This document shows, in pieces, positions 45,267 through 53,935 of a stretch of 64,000 bases of DNA. The position numbers were made by a program, and so were the translations under genes. The notes under the pieces were generated by a model, which saw only the letters and a program-made list of their open reading frames with translations, ran no database searches and was not told where the DNA came from. The stretch is from Saccharospirillum sp. MSK14-1 (lineage in GTDB: Bacteria; Pseudomonadota; Gammaproteobacteria; Pseudomonadales; Natronospirillaceae): positions 372,001 to 436,000 of the forward strand of contig NZ_MIES01000033.1 in assembly GCF_003054965.1 (NCBI RefSeq), in the 5' to 3' direction. Position 1 is the stretch's first letter, and every line of letters begins with the position of its first letter.

Positions 45267-46157
45267 TCAGTCGACGTTGGCGGCGGCCTGTTCCAACAGG
45301 GTACGTAACGCCACCATCTCCACATGACGCTTGGCGGTAATGGCGTAAAATCGTTCTACCACATCGTCTAATACGGCATAGCGTTGCAGTTTTCCGCTGC
45401 GTAATTCGTCCTGTACGACCACCTCCGGTACGACCGCCAACCCGCCAGAATCGCGCGCTAACAAGCGCAACATGGCCATGTCGTCGACTTCGGCATAAGG
45501 GTCAACTTCGATGCCGTGGCGCTCGCACAGCAGGTCGAATTGACTGCGAATATCGCTGTTCGGTCCGGGTAACAAAAGCGGGTGTTGGGCCAGGTCTTGG
45601 GGGAATTGGAATTGGTCGGCAAGCCTTCCCGGTGGACCGACAATACACACGCTTTGTTCGGCAATTTTCTGGCAGCGCCAGGGCGTTGAGGTATCGGCGG
45701 CGACCGAGCGATTCGACAGAATTAAATCGAGTTTGTGAACCCTGAGCAGTTCCAGCAGTTCGTTTAAGCTGGCTGACTGCAGCACCAGTCGAATTTTGGC
45801 TTCACCGATGACCGGTTGCAGAAAGTTGTCCTGGAAGTTACGCGACAGCGTAGCTACCGAGCCAATACGCAAGCGTTGTAAATGACGCAGTTCGCCGCTT
45901 TCGGTCACCGATAACAGTTCGTTGCCGAGGCTGAAAATACTCTGCGCGTATTCCAGAACCAGATGCCCCATATCCGTCAGTTGCAGCGAGCGGCCCTGGC
46001 GCACGAACAAGTCGTGGCCCAGCTGTTCCTGTAACTGCCGAATCTGTGACGACAGTGCGGATTGTGAGACGTGCAATTGTTCAGCCGCCCGAGTGAGGTG
46101 GCCTTCTTTAGCGACCGTCCAGAAGTAGTAGAGATGGTGAAAGTTCAGTTGTCGCAT
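45267..46157 (-). CDS. LysR-family regulator divergent from dabBA
   Basis: A 296-residue regulator. The winged helix is FHHLYYFWTVAKEGHLTRAAEQLHVSQSALSSQIRQL, close to the NhaR/CbbR style of N-terminus, then an effector domain including LRIGSVATLSRNF, LDLILSNRSV and LARDSGGLAVVPEVVV. Its divergent placement next to the bicarbonate-pump genes indicates that it senses carbon or ion status and controls them; this follows from context. ATG 46157 lacks a clear ribosome site; TTG 46160 is possible. Inverted repeats in the shared intergenic region are candidate targets. Confidence 0.88.
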   Translation of the reverse strand: MRQLNFHHLYYFWTVAKEGHLTRAAEQLHVSQSALSSQIRQLQEQLGHDLFVRQGRSLQLTDMGHLVLEYAQSIFSLGNELLSVTESGELRHLQRLRIGSVATLSRNFQDNFLQPVIGEAKIRLVLQSASLNELLELLRVHKLDLILSNRSVAADTSTPWRCQKIAEQSVCIVGPPGRLADQFQFPQDLAQHPLLLPGPNSDIRSQFDLLCERHGIEVDPYAEVDDMAMLRLLARDSGGLAVVPEVVVQDELRSGKLQRYAVLDDVVERFYAITAKRHVEMVALRTLLEQAAANVD

Positions 46158-46162
46158 CAAAT

Positions 46163-46213
46163 GTTCATATAAAAAGAACGAAACTATAAAAACAATATAT
46201 TATTTTTAATATA
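46163..46213. promoter_or_regulatory. Candidate LysR operators in lysR-dabB intergenic region
   Basis: GTTC-N9-GAAC at 46163-46179 and the AT-only palindrome TATATTA-TTTT-TAATATA at 46196-46213 both fit the T-N11-A pattern expected for LysR dimers. They lie in an AT-rich 113-base gap between the divergent starts. Confidence 0.5.
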
Positions 46214-46270
46214 AATCCAGCGGCATCATCCGTGTATCGATTGCTGAGACGTCCGATGGAGTGCGACAAA

Positions 46271-47824
46271 ATGGTGGAACTGAACCTCGGTTGGTCGGCG
46301 GCACTGGTCTATGTCGTGGGTTACCTGTTGGTGAGTTGGTCGGCAGCACGCCCCTGGCGCGTGGCGACTGCGGTGGCCACCGTATCGCTGCTAATCAGCC
46401 TGGCACTGTTGCTGGCGGCACCGGTGGCGGCGCTCCTCTACGGCTACGAAGCGGACAAGGTTGGGCTGGTCGCGGCGGTTCTGGTCACCTTGCTGGGCTG
46501 GGTTATTGTGCGCTATTCACAGCGCTATCTGGCTGGAGAACCGGGCCAGCAGCGCTTTGTGCGCTCGCTGTTGTTTACCATTACCGCGGTCATGATTCTG
46601 GTGGTCAGCCAGCATTTGGTGGTCATCGTGCTCGCCTGGAGCGCGACCAGTGTGGGTCTGCATCACCTGCTGACGTTTTACCCCGACCGTAAAGCTGCCC
46701 AGGTGGTGGCGCACAAGAAATTCCTCTTCAGTCGCTTGGCTGAAATCTGTTTGGTGATAGCGCTGTGGCTGATCTATCAGGCCGTTGGCTCGTTGTCTCT
46801 GAGTGCTTTGCAACAGCATCTGGCGGGCGCCACTCAGGCGTCTGCCGGACTGCACCTAGCGGCGGTACTGTTCGCGCTCGCCGCCATCTTGAAAACCGCT
46901 CAGTTGCCGCTGCATGGCTGGCTGATTCAGGTGATGGAAGCACCGACACCTGTGTCTGCTTTGTTGCACGCCGGTGTGGTCAATATGGGCGGTTTGGTGC
47001 TGATCCGGCTGGCTGACTTGATGGCGGTGTCTGTCAGCGCGCAATGGCTGCTGGTGGTCGTGGGCAGTTTAACGGCGGTTTTAGCCGGGCTCGTCATGCT
47101 GACACGGGTCAGCGTTAAAGTGCGGTTGGCGTGGTCAACCTGCGCGCAGATGGGCTTTATGCTGATGGAGATTGGTCTGGGCCTTTATGAACTGGCGCTG
47201 CTGCATCTGGTTGCACACTCCTGCTACAAGGCTTACTCCTTCCTCTCCGCGGGTGAAACGGTGCGCTATGCCCGCCTGGGCGACATGCTCAGCCCGGCCG
47301 ATGGCCAGCGCCCCTACGGTTGGTATCTGATAACCGCTGTTGTCAGCGTGTTGCTGGTGTTTGGCTCTGCCGAACTATGGCATCTCTTATTACCCGAGTT
47401 GCGTGTTCCCGCCGCAGCGCTGTGGATAGTGGCGCTTGGCCTGGCGTCTTTGCTGTGGGTTGAACAAGGCAGTCTGTTGCGACAGTGGGTCAGCGGTCTG
47501 GTGCGCGTCCTTACGCTGACTCAGCTTTATTTGCTTTGGCACTGGTTGTTTTCCGGCCTGGCGCCCACGGCAACCCAGGCTGAACCCGGGGCGCTGGTTT
47601 GGGTCGTGGCCTGCTTCGGTGCGCTCTATGCCATACAAATCTGGTTGCGCCGCTATCCCTCTGGCCGCTTCGCCCGGCGTTTCTATCCCTGGGCATTTGG
47701 CGGTTTCTATCTCGATGAAACCGTGACTCGTTTGACCTTCAAAATCTGGCCGGTCCGGTTCAGTGCTGTACAGGCGCGGACGATGGCGAACCCGACGCTG
47801 AAGTCACAAGGAGAATCGCAATGA
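46271..47824 (+). CDS. dabB: Inorganic carbon transporter subunit DabB (NuoL-like)
   Basis: Membrane subunit of a DAB/MpsAB-type dissolved inorganic carbon pump, 517 residues with about 13 hydrophobic helices. It belongs to the NuoL/MrpA antiporter family: ILKTAQLPLHGWLIQVMEAPTPVSALLHAG is the proton-antiporter signature with its conserved Lys, and HLVAHSCYKAYSFLSAG holds the later His/Lys. A partial NuoL-like protein next to DUF2309 is diagnostic of DabB. ATG 46271 has GGAG nine bases before; the frame is open to a GTG at 46232. Stop overlaps dabA (ATGA). Confidence 0.9.
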   Translation: MVELNLGWSAALVYVVGYLLVSWSAARPWRVATAVATVSLLISLALLLAAPVAALLYGYEADKVGLVAAVLVTLLGWVIVRYSQRYLAGEPGQQRFVRSLLFTITAVMILVVSQHLVVIVLAWSATSVGLHHLLTFYPDRKAAQVVAHKKFLFSRLAEICLVIALWLIYQAVGSLSLSALQQHLAGATQASAGLHLAAVLFALAAILKTAQLPLHGWLIQVMEAPTPVSALLHAGVVNMGGLVLIRLADLMAVSVSAQWLLVVVGSLTAVLAGLVMLTRVSVKVRLAWSTCAQMGFMLMEIGLGLYELALLHLVAHSCYKAYSFLSAGETVRYARLGDMLSPADGQRPYGWYLITAVVSVLLVFGSAELWHLLLPELRVPAAALWIVALGLASLLWVEQGSLLRQWVSGLVRVLTLTQLYLLWHWLFSGLAPTATQAEPGALVWVVACFGALYAIQIWLRRYPSGRFARRFYPWAFGGFYLDETVTRLTFKIWPVRFSAVQARTMANPTLKSQGESQ

Positions 47825-50280
47825 CCGCATCCGTCCAAACCCCCGATGTGAACGAACGTGCATCGGTGCAGCGTGCGATTAACGAAGCCATTGAATGCAT
47901 CGCGCCAAGCTGGCCGTTGGATCGATTGATCGCGGTGAATCCCTATTGGGGACGGGTGTCACAACCCTTTGAGACCGCCGCTGAAGATTTGGCGCGTCTG
48001 GCCGGTTCGCGCCTGACCGGTTCACTGGACGATTATCGCCGCGCCTGGCACAACGGCGACATTGTCGCCGCCGATGTGCAACAGGCGCTGGCTGAGCAGA
48101 GTGGCGAATGGACGCTGACGTCGGCCGTGGCCGCTTTGGAGAACGGCGATGCCGTGCTGCAACCGGTGGCTTTGCTCAGTGATCAGTTTGACCGTCGCCG
48201 TGATTTACGCCGACAGCCGGCTTGGTGCGACACCATTACCCATCAAATTTCACAATTCTGTGCCGCCTATTTTGACCGTGATCAGGCGCAGTGGCATCCC
48301 AGTCGCGAGCAGACGCTGTACCTCAGTTGGCGCCAGGTGATCAGTCAGGATCACAGCATTGCGCTGCTGATGCGTCATCGCTTTGACCCGGCTAAGGCCA
48401 GTGCGTTAGCCGACGATGCGGAGCAACAGATTGCCGATTCCCTACAGCAATTGGCTGTACCACCGGAGCAGTGGTCTGAATTCCTGCAAGCAGTGCTGAT
48501 GCGCATCAGCGGCTGGGCCGCCTGGTGTGCTTATTTGCAATGGCAAGCGCGCCAGTCGGGTCAGGACGACCACAGTCTGGTTGAATTGCTGGCCATCCGT
48601 TTGAGTTGGGAAACGCTGCTGGATGACGGCAATCGCGATACGGGCAGCCCGTGGTCGGACTGGCAACAGCACTGGCAACGCGATGATCTGCCTGAGCAAC
48701 AGCGTTCGCTGGCACTGCTTCATCTGTGGCAACGCGCTCAGGAAGTTCACTATCAGCGTGAACTGGCCGGGAAACTCTTAGCGAAGCCCGACGCAACGTC
48801 GGTTGATACGCCCGACGTTCAGGCCGTGTTTTGCATAGACGTACGGTCTGAAGTGTTTCGGCGACATTTTGAAGCTCAGTCAGAGGCCATTCAAACCATC
48901 GGTTTTGCTGGTTTCTTTGGCTTGCCGATCAGCTACACACCGATCGGTACGAAGGCAGAGCGACCGCAATTACCCGGACTGCTGGCACCGTCCATTGCGC
49001 TGACCGACAGCAGCGGCGACCCAACACTCGATGCGCAATTGAGCACGACACGTGTGCATCGGCTCGACCGACAAGCGGGCTGGCGTGCCTTCCATTCGGC
49101 GCCGTTGTCGAACTTTACCCTGGTCGAAGCCACGGGTTTGAATTACCTGATCAAACTGATTCGTCGCAGCTTTACACTCGGCAAAGTTCCTCCGAGCGAC
49201 GACCAACTGGCTTTGGGGTCGAGTGCAACGGCATTGCGACCGGCCTTCGCGGAGCAAGCGGCCGGAGGTCTGGACGGGCAAGTCGAACTGGCGCGTCAGG
49301 TGTTAACGGCTTTGGGTATGACACAAGGTTTTGGCCGCCTGGTATTGCTGGTCGGTCACAGCAGCCAGACTCGCAACAACCCGCACAAAGCCGGTCTGGA
49401 TTGTGGTGCCTGTTGCGGGCAGGGCGGTGATGTCAACGCTCGGGCACTGGCCGGTTTGCTCAATGATATTGCGATTCGTGATGGCTTGCGCGCCGCCGGT
49501 ATCGACATCCCCGAGCGCACGCAGTTTGTGGCTGCATTGCACAATACCACCACCGATGAAGTGACCTTACTCGACACCTATTTCTTGCCAGACGATTGCC
49601 GCGCCGACCTGCAAAATCTGCGTGCACAATTGAACCAGGCTTCGACCGCTGCGCGTCGCGAACGCGCACCGAATTTGGGCTTGGCGACGTTGGCAGAGCA
49701 ACCTCACACTTTACTGCAAGCACTGCAACGGCGTGCGGTTGACTGGTCACACACTCGTCCGGAATGGGGTTTGGCCAATAATGCGGCGTTACTGGTGGCA
49801 CCTCGTCGTCGCAGCCGTGGCGTTGACTTGCAGGGGCGGTGTTTCCTGCACGATTACGATCATCGCCTCGATGCCGACGGCGCGCGCTTAGCATCCATCA
49901 TGACCGCACCGATGATCGTCAGCCATTGGATCAACATGCAGTATTTCGCCTCGACCGTTGATAACGCCCGTTATGGCAGCGGCAATAAAACGCTGCACAA
50001 CGTAGTGGGTGGGCGTATCGGTGTGTTTGAAGGCAATGGTGGTGATTTGCGCATCGGTTTGCCCTGGCAATCGGTTCACGACGGTAAAAACTGGCGTCAC
50101 ACACCGCTGCGTTTGACGGTGGTGATCGATGCGCCACGCGAGACCATTGAACAGGTAATGGCTGAACACCCGCTGGTACGTCAGTTGGTTGAACATCGTT
50201 GGTTGCATTTAATGCGGCTGGAACTCAACCGCGTCGAACATTATCGCGATGGCCACTGGCAAGGCTGGCTTGAGGTTTGA
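47821..50280 (+). CDS. dabA: Inorganic carbon transporter subunit DabA (DUF2309, beta-carbonic-anhydrase-like)
   Basis: Cytoplasmic partner of DabB that is thought to hydrate CO2 vectorially, trapping bicarbonate. The 819-residue protein carries the expected zinc site: Cys338 and Asp340 in VFCIDVRSE, His513 in LLVGHSSQT and Cys528 in GLDCGACCGQ; the 15-residue His-to-Cys distance equals that reported for Halothiobacillus DabA (H524, C539). Other family stretches are SWPLDRLIAVNPYWG at the N-terminus and HWINMQYFASTVDN near the end. Translationally coupled to dabB. Confidence 0.93.
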   Translation: MTASVQTPDVNERASVQRAINEAIECIAPSWPLDRLIAVNPYWGRVSQPFETAAEDLARLAGSRLTGSLDDYRRAWHNGDIVAADVQQALAEQSGEWTLTSAVAALENGDAVLQPVALLSDQFDRRRDLRRQPAWCDTITHQISQFCAAYFDRDQAQWHPSREQTLYLSWRQVISQDHSIALLMRHRFDPAKASALADDAEQQIADSLQQLAVPPEQWSEFLQAVLMRISGWAAWCAYLQWQARQSGQDDHSLVELLAIRLSWETLLDDGNRDTGSPWSDWQQHWQRDDLPEQQRSLALLHLWQRAQEVHYQRELAGKLLAKPDATSVDTPDVQAVFCIDVRSEVFRRHFEAQSEAIQTIGFAGFFGLPISYTPIGTKAERPQLPGLLAPSIALTDSSGDPTLDAQLSTTRVHRLDRQAGWRAFHSAPLSNFTLVEATGLNYLIKLIRRSFTLGKVPPSDDQLALGSSATALRPAFAEQAAGGLDGQVELARQVLTALGMTQGFGRLVLLVGHSSQTRNNPHKAGLDCGACCGQGGDVNARALAGLLNDIAIRDGLRAAGIDIPERTQFVAALHNTTTDEVTLLDTYFLPDDCRADLQNLRAQLNQASTAARRERAPNLGLATLAEQPHTLLQALQRRAVDWSHTRPEWGLANNAALLVAPRRRSRGVDLQGRCFLHDYDHRLDADGARLASIMTAPMIVSHWINMQYFASTVDNARYGSGNKTLHNVVGGRIGVFEGNGGDLRIGLPWQSVHDGKNWRHTPLRLTVVIDAPRETIEQVMAEHPLVRQLVEHRWLHLMRLELNRVEHYRDGHWQGWLEV

Positions 50281-50319
50281 CGAAGCCAATTCTTATAAAA
50301 AACATGGGAGGAATTTAGC

Positions 50320-50619
50320 ATGAGCGACGACTTGAACCAGCACCAATTACAATTGATCGCCGGTCACTTTGATGCCGAAGAAGCGCGCGAAGTGTTGATT
50401 AAACTGATCGACAGTAAGATCGGTTTTCACGAGCGCAAAGAATTCAGCCATCAGGAGCGTTTTGGTGAAACGGCCCCCGGGCAATTAACGCGCATTGAAC
50501 AGTTGCAGCAGACCAGGCAGGACGTGATGCAGTTGTTGGATACAGCTGCCGAAAGTGGTCAGATATTATCGATAAACTGCACGATCGATATTGCGCTGCA
50601 ATCCAAACCTTCAGCCTGA
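50320..50619 (+). CDS. Hypothetical protein at the end of the dab operon
   Basis: A 99-residue soluble, mostly helical protein that I do not recognise. It has a charged start (MSDDLNQHQLQLIAGHFDAEEAREVLIKLIDSK split by no obvious domain), an HERKEFSHQERFGE stretch and a C-terminal beta-like SINCTIDIAL. GGAGGAAT lies six to seven bases before ATG 50320, and the gene starts 39 bases after dabA on the same strand with no terminator between, so cotranscription with dabBA is likely. It may be an accessory factor or simply a passenger. Confidence 0.75.
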   Translation: MSDDLNQHQLQLIAGHFDAEEAREVLIKLIDSKIGFHERKEFSHQERFGETAPGQLTRIEQLQQTRQDVMQLLDTAAESGQILSINCTIDIALQSKPSA

Positions 50620-50700
50620 ACCTCGTTAAACCAAGGCGGTGTTGGGCTGATACTTTTTGCAGCATGCAATCGTCAATCGTTCAATCGCCGTTAGTGACAG

Positions 50701-52203
50701 TCAGCAGCGAAGGCAGCACCGAAAATGACGTGCCAGGCTCAGTAGAAGCATTAAGCCAATGATCGGTGCCCCGAGCGCACCACCGACGTTTAGGTTCTGG
50801 TCCGCAATACGCCGATTATTTTCCGCCAAGCTCGGCATGACCAGGGCGTTTAACTTCATACGATCCGGGTTGGCTCGTCGATCGAATTCGACCCAGGCAA
50901 TCACACTGAATTCATCGCTGACGGCAAGGCGGCCGGCGTCGATGTCCTCTTGACCCACTTTAAGGTTTCGGTCTTCCCAACTGTAATCGGCATAAGCGAA
51001 TTGACGTTCTTCGACCAGCTGGCTGGCGCTGTCCATTATTGTCGCTTCGGCCTGTGAAGGAAGGACATCGCTGGTTCCGGTATCAAACGCCCAAGCGGCC
51101 ATGACATTGCCTTTGCTGTCAGTTCCAATGGCGGGGGTCGAAACATCTAGACGAAAGGAACCTTGCTCTTGATGACGGCCGAACAACATAGCCGCACCGG
51201 TTGAACCGTCGGCAGACCAGCGTTGTCCTCGTATTTCCAGCACACTGGAATCGCTGCCGGACGTGTTGCTATAGGGTTCATCCATTTCCGCCCAGATACC
51301 CATCAATCCGCCATCGGCGGTTACCGTCAGATTGGGTTTGATTTGCACCGGCAAGGACGCATTGCTGCGCGCATCCAAGCGAAAAGGGGCATTAATTGAC
51401 TGTGCCTGTAGATTATAGAGCTGCGCTTTGATGATAGAACCGTCACCCGCTTCTGGCTCTGCCCAGGCTAAGAAAAAACGGCCGTCGGACTGCATGGCCA
51501 GATGACCGTTTCCAGCAGAACTCACCGGACTGGCGGACGCGATCTTAGTGCCTGCTGCCGTATAAGTCTGAAGGTTCAGTTGCTGCGTGCCAGCGTTGTT
51601 CGTATAGCCCCACAGCAAGGCGAAATCACCATCGGCATCCATTGCCACATCAATACCGCAAGGTTCATTGCTGGCGATGTCAGGCGCAGCGACAGCATAT
51701 ACCGTATTCCCGGTGACCCGTCTGACCACCACAGTGGTGCCTCGAGTACAGTGGTGGGCATTGAGATATTGAATATCGGTCACGGTCGTCCAGGCGACGA
51801 TCAAATGACCTTGATCATCGGCAGCAACGCTGGGGCGTTCGGGAAACACAGTGCCGGATACATCTTCGAAAACAGTGATGTTCTGACCGATAGCGCCGCC
51901 GTTGCGGTCATAGCGCTGCAGATAAACCGCGCCACCTTTGGTGGAACCGCTGCCGTCTTGAGTTTCATCCTTGGCTTCAGTCCAAACGACGGCAAAGCGA
52001 CCATCCGGCAAAGCCGTCAGGTCGAAGCCGAAGATGCCGTGCGTTACTCGATTAACATCCGCAATGTTCAGATGAGCAACGGCATCATCCATCAAGGTCG
52101 CGTTCACTGGGGTAATGATCGTAAGACCACCGATCACCATGGAGAGAACAATGCGACACAGCCAACTGCGACAAACATCAGACAACACCACCGATCGCTT
52201 CAC
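50701..52203 (-). CDS. Secreted repeat protein with C-terminal GlyGly-CTERM-like tail
   Basis: A 500-residue exported protein, function unknown. A long signal peptide ends near TPVNA; the mature part repeats a beta-propeller-like unit of the form D-G-x-x-x-h-h-W (LPDGRFAVVWTE, DDQGHLIVAWTT, DADGDFALLWGY, QSDGRFFLAWAE, DSKGNVMAAWAF). Two Cys (HHCTRG; EPCGID) could form a disulfide. The end, VGGALGAPIIGLMLLLS followed by basic and Cys residues, resembles a GlyGly-CTERM rhombosortase signal. The start is GTG 52203. Its paralogue is at 59693-61048. Confidence 0.75.
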   Translation of the reverse strand: MKRSVVLSDVCRSWLCRIVLSMVIGGLTIITPVNATLMDDAVAHLNIADVNRVTHGIFGFDLTALPDGRFAVVWTEAKDETQDGSGSTKGGAVYLQRYDRNGGAIGQNITVFEDVSGTVFPERPSVAADDQGHLIVAWTTVTDIQYLNAHHCTRGTTVVVRRVTGNTVYAVAAPDIASNEPCGIDVAMDADGDFALLWGYTNNAGTQQLNLQTYTAAGTKIASASPVSSAGNGHLAMQSDGRFFLAWAEPEAGDGSIIKAQLYNLQAQSINAPFRLDARSNASLPVQIKPNLTVTADGGLMGIWAEMDEPYSNTSGSDSSVLEIRGQRWSADGSTGAAMLFGRHQEQGSFRLDVSTPAIGTDSKGNVMAAWAFDTGTSDVLPSQAEATIMDSASQLVEERQFAYADYSWEDRNLKVGQEDIDAGRLAVSDEFSVIAWVEFDRRANPDRMKLNALVMPSLAENNRRIADQNLNVGGALGAPIIGLMLLLSLARHFRCCLRC

Positions 52204-52279
52204 CGTGCATCTCGCCCCGTACTGCGTACTGCTGTTTCAATCGAAACACTATGCTATTTGTGATAGCGGGCAGCAGTAT

Positions 52280-52310
52280 AACCGGGGTGATGCGCTGGAT
52301 CACCCCGGTT
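52280..52310. other. Perfect 12-bp inverted repeat
   Basis: AACCGGGGTGAT (52280-52291) and ATCACCCCGGTT (52299-52310) flank a 7-base loop, between the 3' end of the glutathione transferase gene and the start of the secreted-protein gene on the same strand. It is a very stable stem but has no U-run, so terminator or processing-site function is uncertain. Confidence 0.55.
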
Positions 52311-52350
52311 AATGTTAAGGCTAAGGCATCCTTGTTAAGTACCGACGCAA

Positions 52351-53214
52351 CTAGGCGTTTAACTTGTCTTGGGTTTTGGTGTCAAAATCACCGGCGTCGT
52401 GACGTTCATGTAATTGTTCCGAAGGATCGCCGATGACTCGGTTAACCATGCGTCCGCGTTGTACCGCTGGTCGTTTCAGAATCTCATCCGCCCAGCGCTG
52501 GACATTCTTGTATTCGTGCACGGATAAGAACTCAGCGCCATTATACGAATCAAACTTCACCAGGCCGCCGTACCACGGAAAGATCGCCATGTCGGCGATG
52601 CTGTAATCGTTGCCAGCGATGTAATCGCGTTCAGCGAGCTGGCGATCAAGGACATCCAGTTGGCGCTTGGTTTCCATGGCGAAACGGTCGATGGCGTATT
52701 CAATTTTGCTGGGTGCATAATGGTAGAAGTGACCGAAGCCGCCGCCCACATAGGGCGCGCTGCCCATTTGCCAGAATAACCAATTCAAGCATTCTGTGCG
52801 TGCGGCACTGGGCTCAGTCGGTACGAATTCACCGAATTTTTCCGCCAAATAGAGCAAGATGGCGCCGGACTCAAAGACGCGCACCGGTGTGGCACCGGAA
52901 TGATCCATCAATGCTGGAATCTTGGAGTTAGGATTGATCTCGACGAAGCCGCTGCTGAACTGATCACCCTCGTTAATCTTAATCAGCCAGGCATCGTATT
53001 CCGCGCCGGTGTAGCCGAGCGCCAAAAGCTCTTCCAGCAAAATAGTCACTTTCTGACCGTTGGGGGTGGCCAGCGAGTAAAGCTGCAGGGGGTGTTTGCC
53101 AACCGGTAAGTCTTTATCGTGCGTCGCGCCGGCGATGGGGCGGTTGATACTGGCAAATTCACCGCCGTTGGCACTGTTCCAGGTCCACACTTTGGGTGGG
53201 GTGTAATCGGTCAC
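52351..53214 (-). CDS. yghU: Glutathione S-transferase family, YghU type (disulfide-bond reductase)
   Basis: A 287-residue cytoplasmic protein matching E. coli YghU (288 residues). Diagnostic parts are YTPPKVWTWNSANGGEFASINRPIAG at the N-terminus, LATPNGQKVTILLEELLALG with the active Thr-Pro-Asn-Gly, NPNSKIPALMD, VFESGAILLYLAEKFG, and the long MGSAPYVGGGFGHFYHYAP loop. YghU binds two glutathiones and reduces disulfides. GTG 53214 is supported by GAGG 8 bases upstream. Confidence 0.93.
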   Translation of the reverse strand: MTDYTPPKVWTWNSANGGEFASINRPIAGATHDKDLPVGKHPLQLYSLATPNGQKVTILLEELLALGYTGAEYDAWLIKINEGDQFSSGFVEINPNSKIPALMDHSGATPVRVFESGAILLYLAEKFGEFVPTEPSAARTECLNWLFWQMGSAPYVGGGFGHFYHYAPSKIEYAIDRFAMETKRQLDVLDRQLAERDYIAGNDYSIADMAIFPWYGGLVKFDSYNGAEFLSVHEYKNVQRWADEILKRPAVQRGRMVNRVIGDPSEQLHERHDAGDFDTKTQDKLNA

Positions 53215-53419
53215 AACGATGTCCTCATTAGGGGGGCGTCTGGATAGATGCGTCTGATCCGCAGAAGTTCCTCATCCTGACCCAGTGTCAGCGGCTGGGC
53301 AACTGGGGTGCTCGTGATACGCTGCGTTTCCTCTAAGCTAACCTTGTTGCGAAGCCGCCGGCTGAACTGGACTGAACGCTGCTGTATGATGGCGGCCTTT
53401 TTCACAGGAGAGCAGGTCA

Positions 53420-53899
53420 ATGGATGACTCCCACTATATGCGCTTAGCGTTGGCACAGGCGCAGCGTGCCTACCGTGCCGGTGAAGTGCCGGTGGGTGCG
53501 GTGGTTGTTCAAGACCATCAAGTGATTGCCGAGGGCTTTAACGAACCCATCGGCCGGCTCGATCCCAGTGCACACGCCGAGATGGTGGCCATTCGCAATG
53601 CCGCTCAGGCGGTGGGCAACTATCGACTCAGTGGCGCTACGCTCTATGTCACCGTCGAACCGTGCACCATGTGCGCCGGCTTGCTGGTACACAGCCGCAT
53701 TAACCGATTGGTCTATGGTGCAGCGGAACCGAAAAGTGGTGCTGTGCGTTCTAATTTGCAGCTGTTTGATGCTGGACCATACAACCATCATCTGGACGTT
53801 GTTGGTGGTGTGTTGGAAGACGAATGCGCTGAATTGATGTCGCGTTTTTTTGCTGAGCGTCGTGCGCGCCAAAAAGCGCTGAAAAAGAGTGCAGGCTGA
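53420..53899 (+). CDS. tadA: tRNA-specific adenosine deaminase TadA
   Basis: Deaminates the wobble adenosine of tRNA-Arg(ACG) to inosine. In the 159-residue product the zinc site is His52 with catalytic Glu54 (AHAEM) and Cys82 and Cys85 (PCTMC); YRLSGATLYVTVE and VYGAAEPKSGAVRS follow the family. Its location away from purL is not unusual. Essential in most bacteria. Confidence 0.95.
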   Translation: MDDSHYMRLALAQAQRAYRAGEVPVGAVVVQDHQVIAEGFNEPIGRLDPSAHAEMVAIRNAAQAVGNYRLSGATLYVTVEPCTMCAGLLVHSRINRLVYGAAEPKSGAVRSNLQLFDAGPYNHHLDVVGGVLEDECAELMSRFFAERRARQKALKKSAG

Positions 53900-53935
53900 A
53901 GGCCGGCACCTGAATGTTAAGGTCTGAGAAGCACT

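Noticed and set aside
53211-53456. Small minus-strand frame covering the yghU-tadA divergent gap
   Set aside because: It runs through the tadA start region and the promoter gap with no ribosome site and no family similarity.
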